A stretch of DNA of 64,000 bases, taken from NCBI RefSeq assembly GCF_040807025.1, contig NC_090942.1, positions 79,775,987 to 79,839,986 of the forward strand. The letters are read 5' to 3'. Of this stretch, positions 22,228 through 34,505 are shown piece after piece. A program made the position numbers and the translations under genes. Source of the DNA: Struthio camelus. Lineage: Eukaryota; Chordata; Aves; Struthioniformes; Struthionidae. The notes under the pieces are model-generated. The model saw only the letters and a list, made by a program, of their open reading frames with translations. It was not told the origin of the DNA and ran no database searches. Positions within the stretch are counted from its first letter, which is position 1, and every line of letters begins with the position of its first letter.

Positions 22228-22456
22228 TTTTGCTGTAGGCAAGAGTCATGTAGCAAAAAAGAAGATTGGATCTATAAATGAACATAAACGGGCAGGTAAA
22301 GGAGTGAAGAATGAAAGTCCTGTTGATAGGATATATATGCACATTAGTACATTTCATGTCCATGATGCTGTGGAGCAAGATAATGGTGGTCGTACTTTCC
22401 GGAAAAGAAAATACAAAATTACTATGGTTCTTGTAGAAGCTATTGATGTGTGTTAA
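22228..22456 (+). CDS. Candidate alternative terminal exon (possible RIBC2 variant), unproven
   Basis: A pyrimidine-biased acceptor, GTATTTGCTTTTAG, is followed by an open frame of 75 codons to TAA. The first base completes a codon with the two bases left by RIBC2 exon 6 (AA+T), so the frame matches the RIBC2 exon 6 donor. The encoded text is unlike chance frames nearby: it is Lys/Arg/Asp-rich, with SHVAKKKIGSINEHKRAGKG, ESPVDRIYMHISTFHVHD and GGRTFRKRKYKITM. I do not recognise the protein. Against it: frame agreement happens one time in three, the exon is 4 kb past the normal last exon, and the first possible poly(A) signal is near 22.8 kb. Confidence 0.25.
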
Positions 22457-22940
22457 GTGAATTTGCTTCCTGCTGTGGGGAATTTCTCCATCCTATGTCT
22501 GGAGCAGAGATTTGACCCAAGGAAATTATAAAAATCCTTGTGGCAATCAATGATTTTGAGACTGCTCTTAGCTCTTTGATGTCTACAGTCTAATGTGCTA
22601 TGGTGATATAAATATTTCAGTTTTTTTACCAGAATAGTTTGGCTGGAACAGCCTGTAGCGTGGGTACAATTATGGTACAATAGTAGTGCCTTATACTAAT
22701 GTAGTTTATTTACTTAAGTATACAGGATTATGCTGTCTCAGTATTAATATCCCTTTATGGGTAGTAATCTCCTATCATGAAAATTATACTGGTTTAAAAT
22801 CAACATCATTAAAGTTAAAGCAGTACAAGCACTGCACAAAGACCCATTTCTTTAATAATCTGTTTGCCTTTTAAAAATATTTTTAGATTGGATTAGGGTG
22901 AATCTTACTGTGTTTCACTGGAACATGAACTAGCTAATTA

Positions 22941-22957
22941 TATATATGTGTGTGCGC

Positions 22958-22988
<31 letters not shown>
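22941..22988. repeat. TA/TG compound microsatellite
   Basis: A short TA tract, an interrupted TG/CG tract and then a longer run of alternating TA. Such tracts are length-variable. Confidence 0.85.
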
Positions 22989-22993
<5 letters not shown>

Positions 22994-23429
22994 GAAATGT
23001 GCATATCAGTGTATCTAGTTATTATATTTATTTTACATAGTTCAAAGTGCATAATATAATATGTAATTATATACCACAGTGTCATAATAACATATCACTT
23101 CAAAGCCATTGAAATGATAGTAATTGGTGTGAGCAAAAGAGAATTTGAAATATATGTATGCTTACACTTCTTCCATTTCCTTTCCCAGAGGACAGACTAA
23201 GAAATGGGAGAGACTAATGATCCAACTGAGGCATTAGCCTCTCTTTGATAGCAGGAATGCTTCTGTCATCTTCCAGAAAAGCATTTCAGGAACTCTCTGA
23301 GCCATAGGTGATGTCATTTTATTTAATAATTGTCATAGAAAAGTTGCACACTTTGAATCCACATATATTTAGCATTCAGGATATCTTGCAGCAGACTCCA
23401 CGAGTTGGCTATGGGTTGTGTGCAGTACT

Positions 23430-23452
23430 TTTTGTTTGTTTGTTTGTTTATT
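23430..23452 (+). repeat. (TTTG)n microsatellite
   Basis: About five copies of TTTG, slightly interrupted at the 3' end. Confidence 0.8.
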
Positions 23453-23559
23453 TTTAACCCTGCTGTTTTCTAGCTTCATTTGGTGCATGTTAATTTTGTC
23501 ATTAATTTTTTTTTAAAAAGATGAATAGCCGTTCCCTGTGTTCTTCAGTTTTTTTAGGC

Positions 23560-23735
23560 CTATGTTATATCACAAGAAAGAAAATTAGAGAAGGTACAGA
23601 AATGGGTAACAAGGGCCAAGAAAGCTATGGGACAGCTTTCTGATGAAAAATAACTAAAACAACTAAGGATTCTTCCGCCTAGAAAAACAGAAGATTAAAC
23701 TGTGATATTTGAATCTGTAGATTGTGTCATAATAA
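23560..23735 (+). mobile_element. CR1 LINE fragment, 3' part of the reverse-transcriptase ORF region (decayed)
   Basis: The text AGAGAAGGTACAGAAATGGG, then AACAAGGGCCAAGAAAG, GGACAGCTTTC and GGATTCTTCCGCCTAGAAAA follows the order of the CR1 consensus (GAAAAGGTTCAGAAAAGGGC, AACAAAAATGATTAGGG, ACAGCTTCC, GGACTTTTCAGCTTGGAAAA). The copy is broken and non-functional. Confidence 0.65.
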
Positions 23736-23744
23736 TATTTTCTG

Positions 23745-24030
23745 TTTTATCCCCTGTTTTCCCTAGTAATTCCTAACATTTATTTTGCTTCCTTGACCAT
23801 TGTTGAGCACTGAGATGGCTTTTTCATAGAACTCTATGCTGTAACTCAGATCTTTTTTCTTGAGTGATTGCAGCTAGTTCAGAGCCACCAAAATTTCTAT
23901 GAAATTTTTTTTTTCCTGTATGCCTCACTTTATATTTTTCCATATCAAACTTCGCCTTCCATTCTGTTTCCCCTTCACTTTCTTCTCATCATCTTTGTTT
24001 TCAGTACGTAGGTAGGTAAATATCATCAAT
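23745..24030. repeat. Sauropsid interspersed repeat fragment (family not named)
   Basis: AATTCCTAACATTTATTTTG, GAACTCTATGCTGTAACTC, TTTCTTGAGTGATTGCAGC and CATATCAAACTTCGCC occur in the same order as in a repeat common in turtle and crocodile genomes that I remember but cannot name with certainty. It directly follows the CR1 fragment and could belong to a related LINE. Confidence 0.5.
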
Positions 24031-27000
24031 GAGGTCTATAATTGCAGTATTTACCTCCCTTCTAAGTAATACTTTGAAAAGTAATAGGTAATATGCTGAA
24101 AATATGGTAATATGTTGAAAAGCATTGTGCCAGGCACAAGTGTGTGTGGGTCTTCGTTAGTTATTTCCCTTCAAAGCAGACTATTCATTCTTCACAGCAT
24201 TACTGTCCATTTTGTTACGCTGTTCTATACTCTTTTTACAGTGTATCAGTTTAAGACATGCTTTGATATGTCTCACATAAGAAAGGAGTCTCAAGTGGAA
24301 GTGTCTTTACTCTCTTCCACTGTGAACACACACAAAAAAATCATTTAAATTTGTTTGCAGTGACCTTATTTCTTCTGACTACTATTACAAAATTTGTTAT
24401 AAATCTACAGGCTTCTCTTTCAGGTTGCCTACTACTGAGGTAATTAGAAATGAATTTGTTATGAATTTTCATGCTTCTACTACAAAAATCCTTAAACTTT
24501 TTTGATCTGTGTTGTTCATTTTTACATGTAACTTGCCGGAGTTTGTTCTTTTCTACTTCTTCTGACGTTGACTGTTGGAGGTATGAAAGCATCCTTGAAA
24601 AAGTTTTCTTTACCTTGTTGCTTAATGATGCTTGGAGGTGTTTATGGTCTCTGAGGTCTTTCTTGATAATAGTTATTTTGCTCACTTTTATATTTTAGTT
24701 GTTACTAAACTAGGAATTTTCATAATCTCTAGAAAACGAATTTTCACTGGTTTTATTTCACTATATAGGTAAGAGAGAGAAAATAACCACACAAAAAAGT
24801 CCCTGCAACTCTCTACTTGCATGAGGATATTTCCTTCCAAGAATGTAGGAGTTCTCAAGAAACTCAAGTTTCCCCTCCCCACCACCCCAGTTGTATCCAT
24901 TAATTCAAAGTTAAAAGAAAATTAAGTCTGCTGTTCTGTTTGCTCCTTCACAAGAACATTTGGCTGAGTTACTAAGTTGTGCTGATGCAATGTCTTCTCT
25001 TCCTCTAGTTATAAAACCCAGGAAATCTTGTAAGATTCTTCCTGACATTAGTGAGGTTTGGATCAGAACAGAGTAGGTAAGGTTCAGCTCTGTTGTTGTT
25101 GTTCACTAATAATTTGAAATAACTATGATTAAACATGGTAGTAGCTAATAAAAGACAGTTTGAAGTAAACTTTCTTCATATTAATCATCAGTTCTGTTAA
25201 GGTGTTTGTGTAGTACAAAAAAGATATTTAAAGTGTATCTCCAACTTTTATATTAAAATATATGCGGAGAAGCATGGCAAATCTTCAGCATATAAATCCA
25301 AGCACACGTTATAAAATATTTTCTTAAGAGTTATTCTGGCTCAAGTTTGATCCTTCACTTATTTTGAATTAGTATTTTTCATCTATTGACTTCAGTAAAA
25401 TAACCTCTAATCAGAATTAGGCCTATTATACTACCAAGTTTAAAGTCTGATTAGGTAAATGACATTCTACTTATATTGCCACAACTAATTAAATTCTGTA
25501 CAAAGGAAGACTACTGTGTAAATCAGAAAAGTCTACTGGTAGATTCCACAAATCTTCATGGGTAACATTGGTAAATTAATGTGGTTTTGAAAGAGTACAC
25601 TTCTTAGTAAGTTGCTGCTGTTGTTTTGGCAAGTTGCATAAGCAAGTGTGGGAGATGCAAGTTATTAATATGCAAGATTTCTGCTCTTGTAACTGTGAAA
25701 GCTATTTCAAATAGTGAGAATTCCTCATTGAATGAGGAAAGAATTACATCTGTGTGTCCATTTTGTTTTATATTTCTGTGATGATATGTCTTGATGTTTC
25801 TTTTTTTTAAAGGAAATTTCCTTTTACAGCACTTTTTCTTAACCAGTTTTTTAGCTGCTTGTGCTAAACTGAATGTAGCATGTAATATGTACTTCAATTC
25901 ACAGAGGATAATTGATTTCAAAACTTTGCAATGTGCAGAGCTGTATTACAAAGTCAGAAACTGCACTAACAAATCAACAAGGCAAACAAAATTCGTAGAC
26001 AGGAATATATATTTTTGACACTGAAAAAAATCAATTTCTGAATGGATAAACTAAATCTTAACTGACATTAAGTTTTATTTGGAGCTATTAGTGAAATATT
26101 AATAATATTTCTTTTCTTCTCTGTTGTTACTTTAATAATGCTAATAAATGAATAAAAGTATTTCTTAAAGGAAACTAGGGCAATTGTGTTCTTTCTACTT
26201 TAATTCTTCTGCTATTTCCCATATACCTGGACACTTATTTCCCGAGGATAGTGTGTTCATTCCCAGTCCTTTAACACAGCAAAACTCTTATTTCAGACTC
26301 TTCGGCCAAGGAGATATTCTGTATGAATTAGGAAGAAATTTAATATTAAGTCTATTCCAGTAAATTGTATGTGTGACTTCTATCAGAGCATATTGCCATT
26401 ATTAATACAGTGAAATGCTTTTCTAATGACAGCACAAGGAATCAGAAAAACTGAATACCTACCAGATGCTCTACTCAAAGGCTATAGATGTAATGGAAGC
26501 ATGAAGAGTGATCATTTAATCAGGATAGATCTTCATTTTTTTGGAAGCAGAGTATTATCTGAATTGGATTTATTCAACACTTAAGGGCTGTTTTAGGTTA
26601 CTGGTTTTTAATTGCAATAACTTTATTGACCATTTTTATATTAGCTACATTATCACTACTGTTCTGTAAGCTTCCGTTGCTGCAGACATATGTTTTGTGG
26701 CTGTTTTTCATGCGAGTCTTAATCATTTGTTAGGATTCAACAATACTTTTTTTGTTGATTTTAAGTATTTCATCAAAGACACTGTCCTCTTCTCTTCTAG
26801 ATTTACTACAAGAATTGTTAAATGGGACTGCATCGCACAGGCAGAAACCTTACTGATTTTTATGTACTATTTTTCTGAAGCTGACTGCAAAAAAATAAGA
26901 ATCTTCCTTACTGCAATTTAAAGCCATGGTTCTTCCTGGCTAACTACTAGCCAAGAGAACTGATTAAAAAGTATACAAGAGACTAGTCATGAAAAGTGAA

Positions 27001-28259
27001 TGCCATGTGAATAAATATTTGTTCCAGTTCTAGAAACATGCGTTAGCTACTTTACTGATGTGTGGAGTGTAATGTACTTGCCTAAGGTATTTACTGCTTA
27101 GGAAAGGAGTGCATTATTAGAATTACTCTTGCTATTGATGCTCTAATTCAAATATAGTACTGCTTAGCAGAATTATAGTAAACTTTGACCTTGAGAAATA
27201 AAATTCCTGTGGCTTCTTATTAGCACTCCTAATTCTTCACAGAAGAAACCTCAAAAATCTTGTCTGTAGAAGAAACCACAGAAAAACCACAGAAAACAAA
27301 CAGCAGTCACTAGAATTCATAGTAAAAATTGTACAACTGCAGTTAACGCAGCAAAAAAATACTTACGTTAGGCTCCAAAGACTGATAGTCCCCTTTTGCT
27401 TTTAAGTAATTATTTTGTAATAATACATGAGCTAATCTAATTATGCCATTTTGCAATAATACAAGGGAATGGAAATACTATTGAGGATCCAGATGCATCA
27501 TCTTTGTACGAACTTGAAACAAAACAGCTCTGCAATATGTGCTCTGGGTTTTGCAAAAGAGTATTGGCTGTCATAATGGTGCTTGGAATGTGTTAAAAAA
27601 GAAATAGTGTTGTAATTATTAGCTATCTGTTTATGACTCTGCGATAAAAAGATGAAAATTGCTCAACTTTAAGCTATATTAAATTTTCTGTGACGACTTT
27701 TCTGTCAATCCAATTAGAGTTAATTCATACCACTTCCTTAACTGAAAACGATAGGAAGGAAGTGAGAGTTGGAAAAAATTACACATGAAGCAAAACTGAC
27801 AAAAAGAAACAGCCAGCTACAAAAAAAGTTACCATTTTTTAAAGACAAAGTTTCCAGTGGTAATATTAACATATTTGCTATTTTATTGTTATTACTGACA
27901 ATGAAATGATGAGATGTTAAAGCATAGATGTCATGAAAATTAGTTAAAATACTTAAGACCAACAGCACTGCTCTGGCATCGGAATGATTGAGAAAGAGTG
28001 GAAAGATGGGTGAGAAAACTGTATAACTGGTGGACAGTTTAATATTATAGTATATGACAAGCATCAGTGTTAAGAAACTGTACAGTAAAGAATAATTGCA
28101 GTTTGATTATTTTACCTATCTGCCACTCAGTGATCAATCTCCAGCAAGACTCTCCAATCTAAATCCTCCATATTCTTCAGTTGCCTAAATCATCTTTTAG
28201 CATGTATTTTCCTTTCAAACCATCTAGCTGAAAAATCTTGTCTTCCTTATCACATGCAG
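24031..28259. other. Intergenic AT-rich DNA, nothing recognised
   Basis: I see no gene or classified repeat here. A Lys-rich 114-codon minus-strand frame at 24341-24685 begins with GTG, not ATG, and has no splice or family support. Confidence 0.65.
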
Positions 28260-28324
28260 AAGGATCCATTGTCATTTCACAGATTCATGCTCCTGCTGAG
28301 ATAACAGGTGGTCTCGAGGAACAG
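28260..28324 (+). other. Exon-like 65-bp segment, unproven
   Basis: The segment lies between a good acceptor (TCTTCCTTATCACATGCAG) and a consensus donor (ACAG|GTAAGT). One frame is open throughout and reads EGSIVISQIHAPAEITGGLE-like text. I recognise no protein, and a lone 65-bp segment of this quality can arise by chance. Confidence 0.2.
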
Positions 28325-31300
28325 GTAAGTTTGAGTTGTGAGTTCTTGGGAGATTCAGGTGTAGAAATATTGTATTTGCACTTTTGTAGCATACTCTTTA
28401 AAAGATTTGTTGAGTTAGACTCAGGATAACTAAAATTGCAGTGGATCAATTTTTCTAGCCTACTGCTGTGCATATGCATGAGTGTATAACATATGCGTGT
28501 ACATGCGTATACATACACATAAATGAGGTGCAGTTTTCAAAGCCATCTGTTTAGCTCCTGCTGATTTTTAAAAAAAATTACTGGGCTTCTGGAAGGATGG
28601 CCAGCAATAGAGTTCATTCCTGTAGAGATCATAAGCTTTCTTCTACGAAGAAAATGTTTTCACTGAAAGCTTCAATAACTAAAGAATGAAAGATTGTGCC
28701 AAGGCTAGCCAAGTGTTAGACAGCTGGTACAAGGCTGAAGAGCTGGGAAAGAGCTCATTTCTTCTATGAACTGCATTAACTGATATGTTTTTTGGAAAGT
28801 TTTCTGTGGAACTATGAAAACGTCTTTAAAAATTCACAGAAATAGATGTAAGAGGTGAAACGTGCATTTTCCTAACCCATTGAAAATAACTATTTTGCAA
28901 TTTGGCCTCAGTCTGCAATCTGGAACAGCCTTACCTTTGACTGATAACAAGGTAAGTCTACTTGATCAAAGCCCAAGTAAACAGGTTTTGTTAAAAGGAT
29001 TAATGAAAGTTAGGTTTGCCAGGAAAAGTTTTTTTTTTTCTTTTTCCTATCCCACTTGCAACCTAGTATTAGGATGATAAACCATTGTTAGCATCTCAAA
29101 TAGAATATAACTGTAGTTTCTGTGAGATGAAGGGATAGAATTTCACTGATGCATGAGTTAGCAGCAAGAAGGTCTGTCTTAAAGGTCTTTTGTCTATCTA
29201 GCCAGTGTGAAATCTGTTTCCTTCGTCTGTGTTTTCAAACATCTAACAAAAAAACAATAAAAACAAAATGAACTAGAGAAACAATTAAACAAAAAATGGT
29301 GAAAAAACGGAACTAGTAAACCAGTAAAGCATGGCTCTACCAAAATCTGTGTAAATAATAAAAGCAATATTTAATACTTCTAATTTTTGCACTTTGAGCC
29401 TCTTAAGAGATAATTATGAACAAAACAGCAGAGTTCACTGATGTTCAGGTAATGATTATGGACAGAGTTGGCTGCATCCATAATGTGAAAGTGAGGTGGT
29501 TTACAGCTAGAGGACATGAGAACAGAACATGAGGAGAGGCATGTTCCTGTTCATGTCCCAGAACATGAGAAGAAGCATGTATCAAGCTTGAGAGTGATAA
29601 TGGAAAGCTACAACTTCTGTAACTTCTCTTTCATTCTGAAAGAAGTCTGTCCCTGTGATTGTGACTGAGGAGTAGTTGACAAGGTGCATTGATCCACTAG
29701 TTCTCTGCAAATGCATCATGGTTTAGCCCCAACTCCATTGCTGCTTCTTGGTTTAGTTATTTATACCTATCAGTTCAACATGAAATTACATATTCTGCTC
29801 AGGCTCAATTAACACATACCTGGGAGACATTTCTTAGACTCTGTATGCTGTTTTGACAGATTAAAACAGATCTTCTGGCTTCTTCCTGCATGCCTGTATC
29901 CAAATCCAGCTTGTATATGATATGGAGGGAAGCCTTGATTTCCTTCATCAATGCCATAGTAAGCACTAAAAGACTGTTTTATTGCTCTGTTCCAATGCGA
30001 AAGATCAGCTTATTAGAAAGTTAACGAACAGCAAACAATAGTGTACTAAGTTTAGCCAGCACAGCAAATAATTTCTCTCTAATTGTCTCTCTAGTATTAT
30101 TTGTTAATAAGATGGAGTCCTAAAGTTGTCTGTCTAACAGTCCCAGTCCTAAAGTTGTCTGTCTAACAGTCCCAGTCCCAGTCCTTACTGATCTGCCTTA
30201 CGATGAATTTACATATTTGTTCATTTATATTGTATGTATTAGTTCATATGTTTCAGTTTGTTGGAAGTTTTCATTCTTTATAGTTAGCTACTCTAGAGTT
30301 AAATATTGGTTTGCTGATATTAGTTCTGTTAAAGGTAAATGTCAAGACAAAATATTTTAGCAGTACTAGCATCTCTACGTAAAAATTGGTTAGTTTGTAC
30401 AATAGATTTCTAGTACATGAGAACTATTCAGACGCTGTGATATGGTTACAGAAGAGACTTAATTGATAAATGAAATAATGGTATTTAAACTTATCCTAAG
30501 ATAAATCAACTGTGCACTATAATTTCATGTGTCCCTCCCATGTCACCTGGCCACTGACTGTGTGGTTTGTTCAGAGCTAGGAGTTTGCTGACTGGCTAGC
30601 TGCAGGCCATGTCAAACAGAACTGTTGAGCTCCTGCTGCATCCTTTCTCTAAATGGGCTCATTACCTTTTGGGTTTTTTGTCTTTCTCCCAGCCAAACTT
30701 GTGAAATTGAAAGCGATTTGTATTGGAGAACTTTGCTCTCTGTTATTGTGGTTGAAATTGGCAAGAGACTTGATGCGTTAGTGGAGAGAAAAAGCAGGGA
30801 ACTGAGACGAGCAATCTGGGCAATGTGATTGTGCAAGTCTAATTTCCGTAGAAAACCAGCAAGTCCTATTGAGCCATGGGCATAGCATAAATGTTATATT
30901 TCTGCAGCCCGAATCTCTGGTGGTTAGATTAAGTAATGTAAGCATAAGACACTTTAGGAAGTGCTTACATATTGTAGTAACTACATAAAACGCATTATTA
31001 CCAAGGTCAGTAAGTAGGTTGATGATGGATAAACTAGTGAAAAGCAATGTATCCTATAAGGAATAATGAAACCTATTGATTAGAAGTTGTAGCCACTCGA
31101 GGAAAAGAGCCAATATAAGCAGAGAAAGTTTTTACCCATTGTTTGACACAGCCCAAAAACAAACAATAGGTTAACCTATTAAAAAGAGTGAAGAAGTTAA
31201 AATGTCATTATATAACTCAATAATATATGATCTAATACATTATGCTTGGCTCTGATCACCCTCTTTCAAAAACATTCTAAAGAAATAGAGTGATTTCAGA

Positions 31301-31394
31301 GATGAGAAAGAAAGAAAAAAAGTTTGAATCTCATTAAAAAAAAAAAAAAAGGTTGTGCAAAAGTTTAGAACACTGGAAAGCGTAGTTACATATC
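28325..31394. other. Intergenic AT-rich DNA with short duplications
   Basis: It holds two related GAACATGAG-AGAAGCATGT phrases at about 29520-29580 and the 29-bp tandem duplication at 30116. Nothing else was recognised. Confidence 0.65.
30116..30184 (+). repeat. 29-bp tandem duplication
   Basis: Two identical 29-bp copies, each beginning AGTCCTAAAGTTGTC and ending AACAGTCCC, are followed by AGTCCCAGTCC. Exact identity suggests a recent duplication or length polymorphism. Confidence 0.9.
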
Positions 31395-31500
31395 TTTGGT
31401 CTGCCACAGATTTCCTGTCAGATCATGAGAACATTCTGTAAGCTTTCTCCACTTTAATTTCAAGTCTGCAAAATGAGAATAATGGAGAATAATGTAAATA
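31395..31500 (-). repeat. MIR-like SINE remnant, reverse orientation
   Basis: CCACAGATTTCCTGTCAGATC, a weakened middle, and then CAAGTCTGCAAAATGAGAAT match the reverse-complement MIR phrase that reads CTCATCTGTAAAATGAGAATA in the consensus. Edges are approximate. Confidence 0.5.
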
Positions 31501-34450
31501 AACATGAAGACAGGCCTACTCCCACTTTCTGTGCTCATTTAAAATTTGAAAAGAGAAAGTAACTATTTCATAACACTACTATCAAAATATAATAATTTCA
31601 TCAAATTATAAAGACAGCTAAACCAGAAGAACTGAAGAGAGCAAGATAAATACATTAAAATTTTTATGTCACAAAGATACACCAGATAAATTGATAGGTA
31701 CGATGGCTTTCCAATTGTATCAGGCAATTGGCAGCTAGGATATCTTAACAAATAAACACACACATCAAGCTGTCACAGGTCTCATATTGCTCAGTCTTAT
31801 TAGTTCTGTAGTTCTGTGTGGGCATCTACCTCAGCTTTGCAAGAACTTATTTGCTTGCCCTCTCTGCCATGTGGATAACAGCTACTGTTTCTGAAATGCA
31901 CCTGGCCTTGAAAGTAGATCAGTCACATTCATACAGAATTGCAGCTGAGTCTAGTCTAAATAAGCCCTGCTTTGGATTAGCTCTGGTGCCTCTGGTGACT
32001 CAAAACTTTCCACAGAAAATGTAGCTGAGAATATAGAGAAAGTGAATGGGCCACCTTATTTATTCTCAGATAATATAAGACCAAAGATAATGAAAATGGA
32101 AGGCAATGCACTTAAACATGGTAGAAGGAAGTATTTTAAAGCAACACATAACCTGAGGAAATACAAAGAATCATTGAGACAGTTTGGTTAAAATATAAAA
32201 TAATTTGTTTATATGATTAAAGAGAATCTATGGTACTACTTTGGGTACGGTGTGAAAATTAAGTGAACAGTCATGTTTCAGGGCTTAAGCCAATTATTAA
32301 GACCACAATCTGACAAATCACTAAAGCACGTAAGAACATGCCTGGTTTCATTTAAGGTAATGGAGCTATTCATGCTTGAAGCTGGTATGCACGTAAGTGC
32401 TTTGCTGGCTCAGGAGCTAATAGTTCAATGGTAGAAAGATAACACAACTGTGGGCAGCTTCTTTCAAAGATGTCTATTATGTCTTTCTCATACTTTCCCC
32501 TGAAAGAAATAGCGTAAGTTACTGTCAAAGGCAGGATCTTACAGTACATGGACCACTGGTCTGATGCAGTACATAGTGCATATGTGTGGGCTCCCCCCCG
32601 TAACTAGTAATTTTGGAAAGCTCATTTCATTTTTCTTTCTTCTGCCATGCACAGAGGAAAAAAGAATTAGGAACACCATCTTCTACCTGAATCTGTCTGA
32701 TCTCTCCAAAAGTAGAAGACATGTATCCATTAGGAAATGTAAGTTCTTACAAATAAAACATACGTACTGGAGCAGATAATGAAGATAACCTTTTGAAAAA
32801 ATCATATAGCATCCAGTTTTTTTTTTAAGTAGATGGGAAAGTCATTTCATTTTTCAGCAATGATGTAACTAAGCTTGTAGCCCAAATGGTGTTCTCATTC
32901 TTGGCAAGTAACATTAAACAAAGAATGTATGGTTTTCAAATGCTGTTCAGATTCAGTAAAAAGCATTTGTGCAAACAAAATGCTGCTGTTGTGTCTAGAA
33001 ACTTTTATTTATTTTTAGAATGGAGCCACGTTAATAGTTTTAATATGTTAAAATGTGAGGTCCTAGATGCAGAGAATAATCAAATTCTGATCATCTTACT
33101 TCATGGTACCATCATACTGTGATTTGAATTAGTACTATGTGCAAAAGAAAAGATTTGAACGCTGAAGTTTCAGACACTGAAGAAATTGTGAACAAATTGC
33201 CTACCATAGCAGTTTTTCTGTTCTTGCTCTCCGTGGAAAATATAGTTGTGTTTCTAAATTTCAGTTGTATTTTCTGAAATTTCAGAAAAAAGATGTGTAT
33301 AATACTTATAATAATCTTATACTGCATCAATGTATCAGTTTACTGATCTGATTAAACTTTCTTTTTTTCTTTCTTTTTTGGCATCCTGAAGTAGTGGTAC
33401 AATGAAGAGACATCATGAATCTTGGATCGAAGTGGTTGGTGACCTCCTCCAACACTTGTTAAAGTCAATAGTGGGATTTCAATTGGTGCTTGGTGTCCTC
33501 TGTTTTCTGATGTGCGCTTGTAATTCTGTCAAGAGATATGATGGTACTGAGTGTAAATACATAGAATGAGACTTCATATTCATTTTGAAGAGAACAAATG
33601 AGGAATGAAGCTCTCTAGTTGAGAATACTGTCCCTTATGAGTAAACAATGTATTCTTGTGACACTTTGCTTGACCCTCAACATGAATTTTCAGTTTTAGC
33701 TTTTATGTTTTTACATAAACATAATTATAAAATCGTGTATAGTACCATCATTGGCATGGGGCTGTCCTTTTATACTTCGAATGGAAGTCATTCACATGAG
33801 GATTTCCTTTCTTGCCTCTTAAAAAAAAGGAAATCATATACATGTGTTGGTATTTAGCTGAAGAATTCTGTTTACAGTAGCATTCAGAACTATCTTTGTG
33901 AAGATACTCAGCATGTCAAAGTGAAAAACACTTCGTAAGTTTTCAGTGAGGAAAAGTTAATATGGTTCTTTATTTTTCACCCTTCACCTTTTCACCTTCT
34001 ACCTATTATTTGTTGGGGGAGAGGAAGCAAATCAGTACTGTACTCAGTGTGTCTGTAGTTGGGACTTGAACACAGGGACTAAGAATAGGAGAAGGGCCTT
34101 ATTCCTCCTAACTGGAGGTGCAGCCAAATAGACCATATGATATTCTAGCCATGCAAAGAGTCAGCAAGTTAGAATATGAAGACTAAGTAAATAAATTTAT
34201 AGATTTCTTTATGGTGAGGAAAAGTATATATGACTAATTTGTGCATCAGTTTATCTGGATGGCCTCCCTAGTAAGTGTACATTCCTTAGCCCGTTTCAAT
34301 CACATTTGACAGAAGGGGAAAGGTCTCAGTGATGCATTCCCATGGTCTGAATACAGGTAATGGGGAAGGACTCTTTTAGAGGTCTAGTTGGGGAAAAATC
34401 TGCAGCTGTATTGGTCACCAGAAAAGCTACACGAGAGAATTTAATTTACT
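31501..34450. other. Intergenic AT-rich DNA
   Basis: A member of the dispersed ATTGACTTCAGTGG-type family, with CACGTAAGTGCTTTGCTGG at about 32310-32410, is the only repeat I recognise. No gene was seen. Confidence 0.65.
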
Positions 34451-34505
34451 TAATTTCTTCCCCTTTAATTTCTTCCCCTTTAATTTCTTCCCCTTTAATT
34501 TCTTC
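34451..34505 (+). repeat. 15-bp minisatellite, about 3.7 copies
   Basis: The unit TAATTTCTTCCCCTT is repeated without error. Because 15 is a multiple of three, one frame through it is open with a repeated LISSP peptide; this is a by-product, not a gene. Confidence 0.9.

Larger units (their letters stand above)
22457..23560. other. Intergenic AT-rich DNA with a TG/TA microsatellite
   Basis: A mixed (TG)n/(TA)n tract lies at about 22941-22988 and a (TTTG)n tract at about 23430-23452. Nothing else was recognised. Confidence 0.7.

Noticed and set aside
24341-24685. Lys-rich 114-codon minus-strand frame
   Set aside because: It begins with GTG rather than ATG, has no flanking splice signals and no recognised family. 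AT-rich DNA yields Lys/Asn-rich frames by chance.
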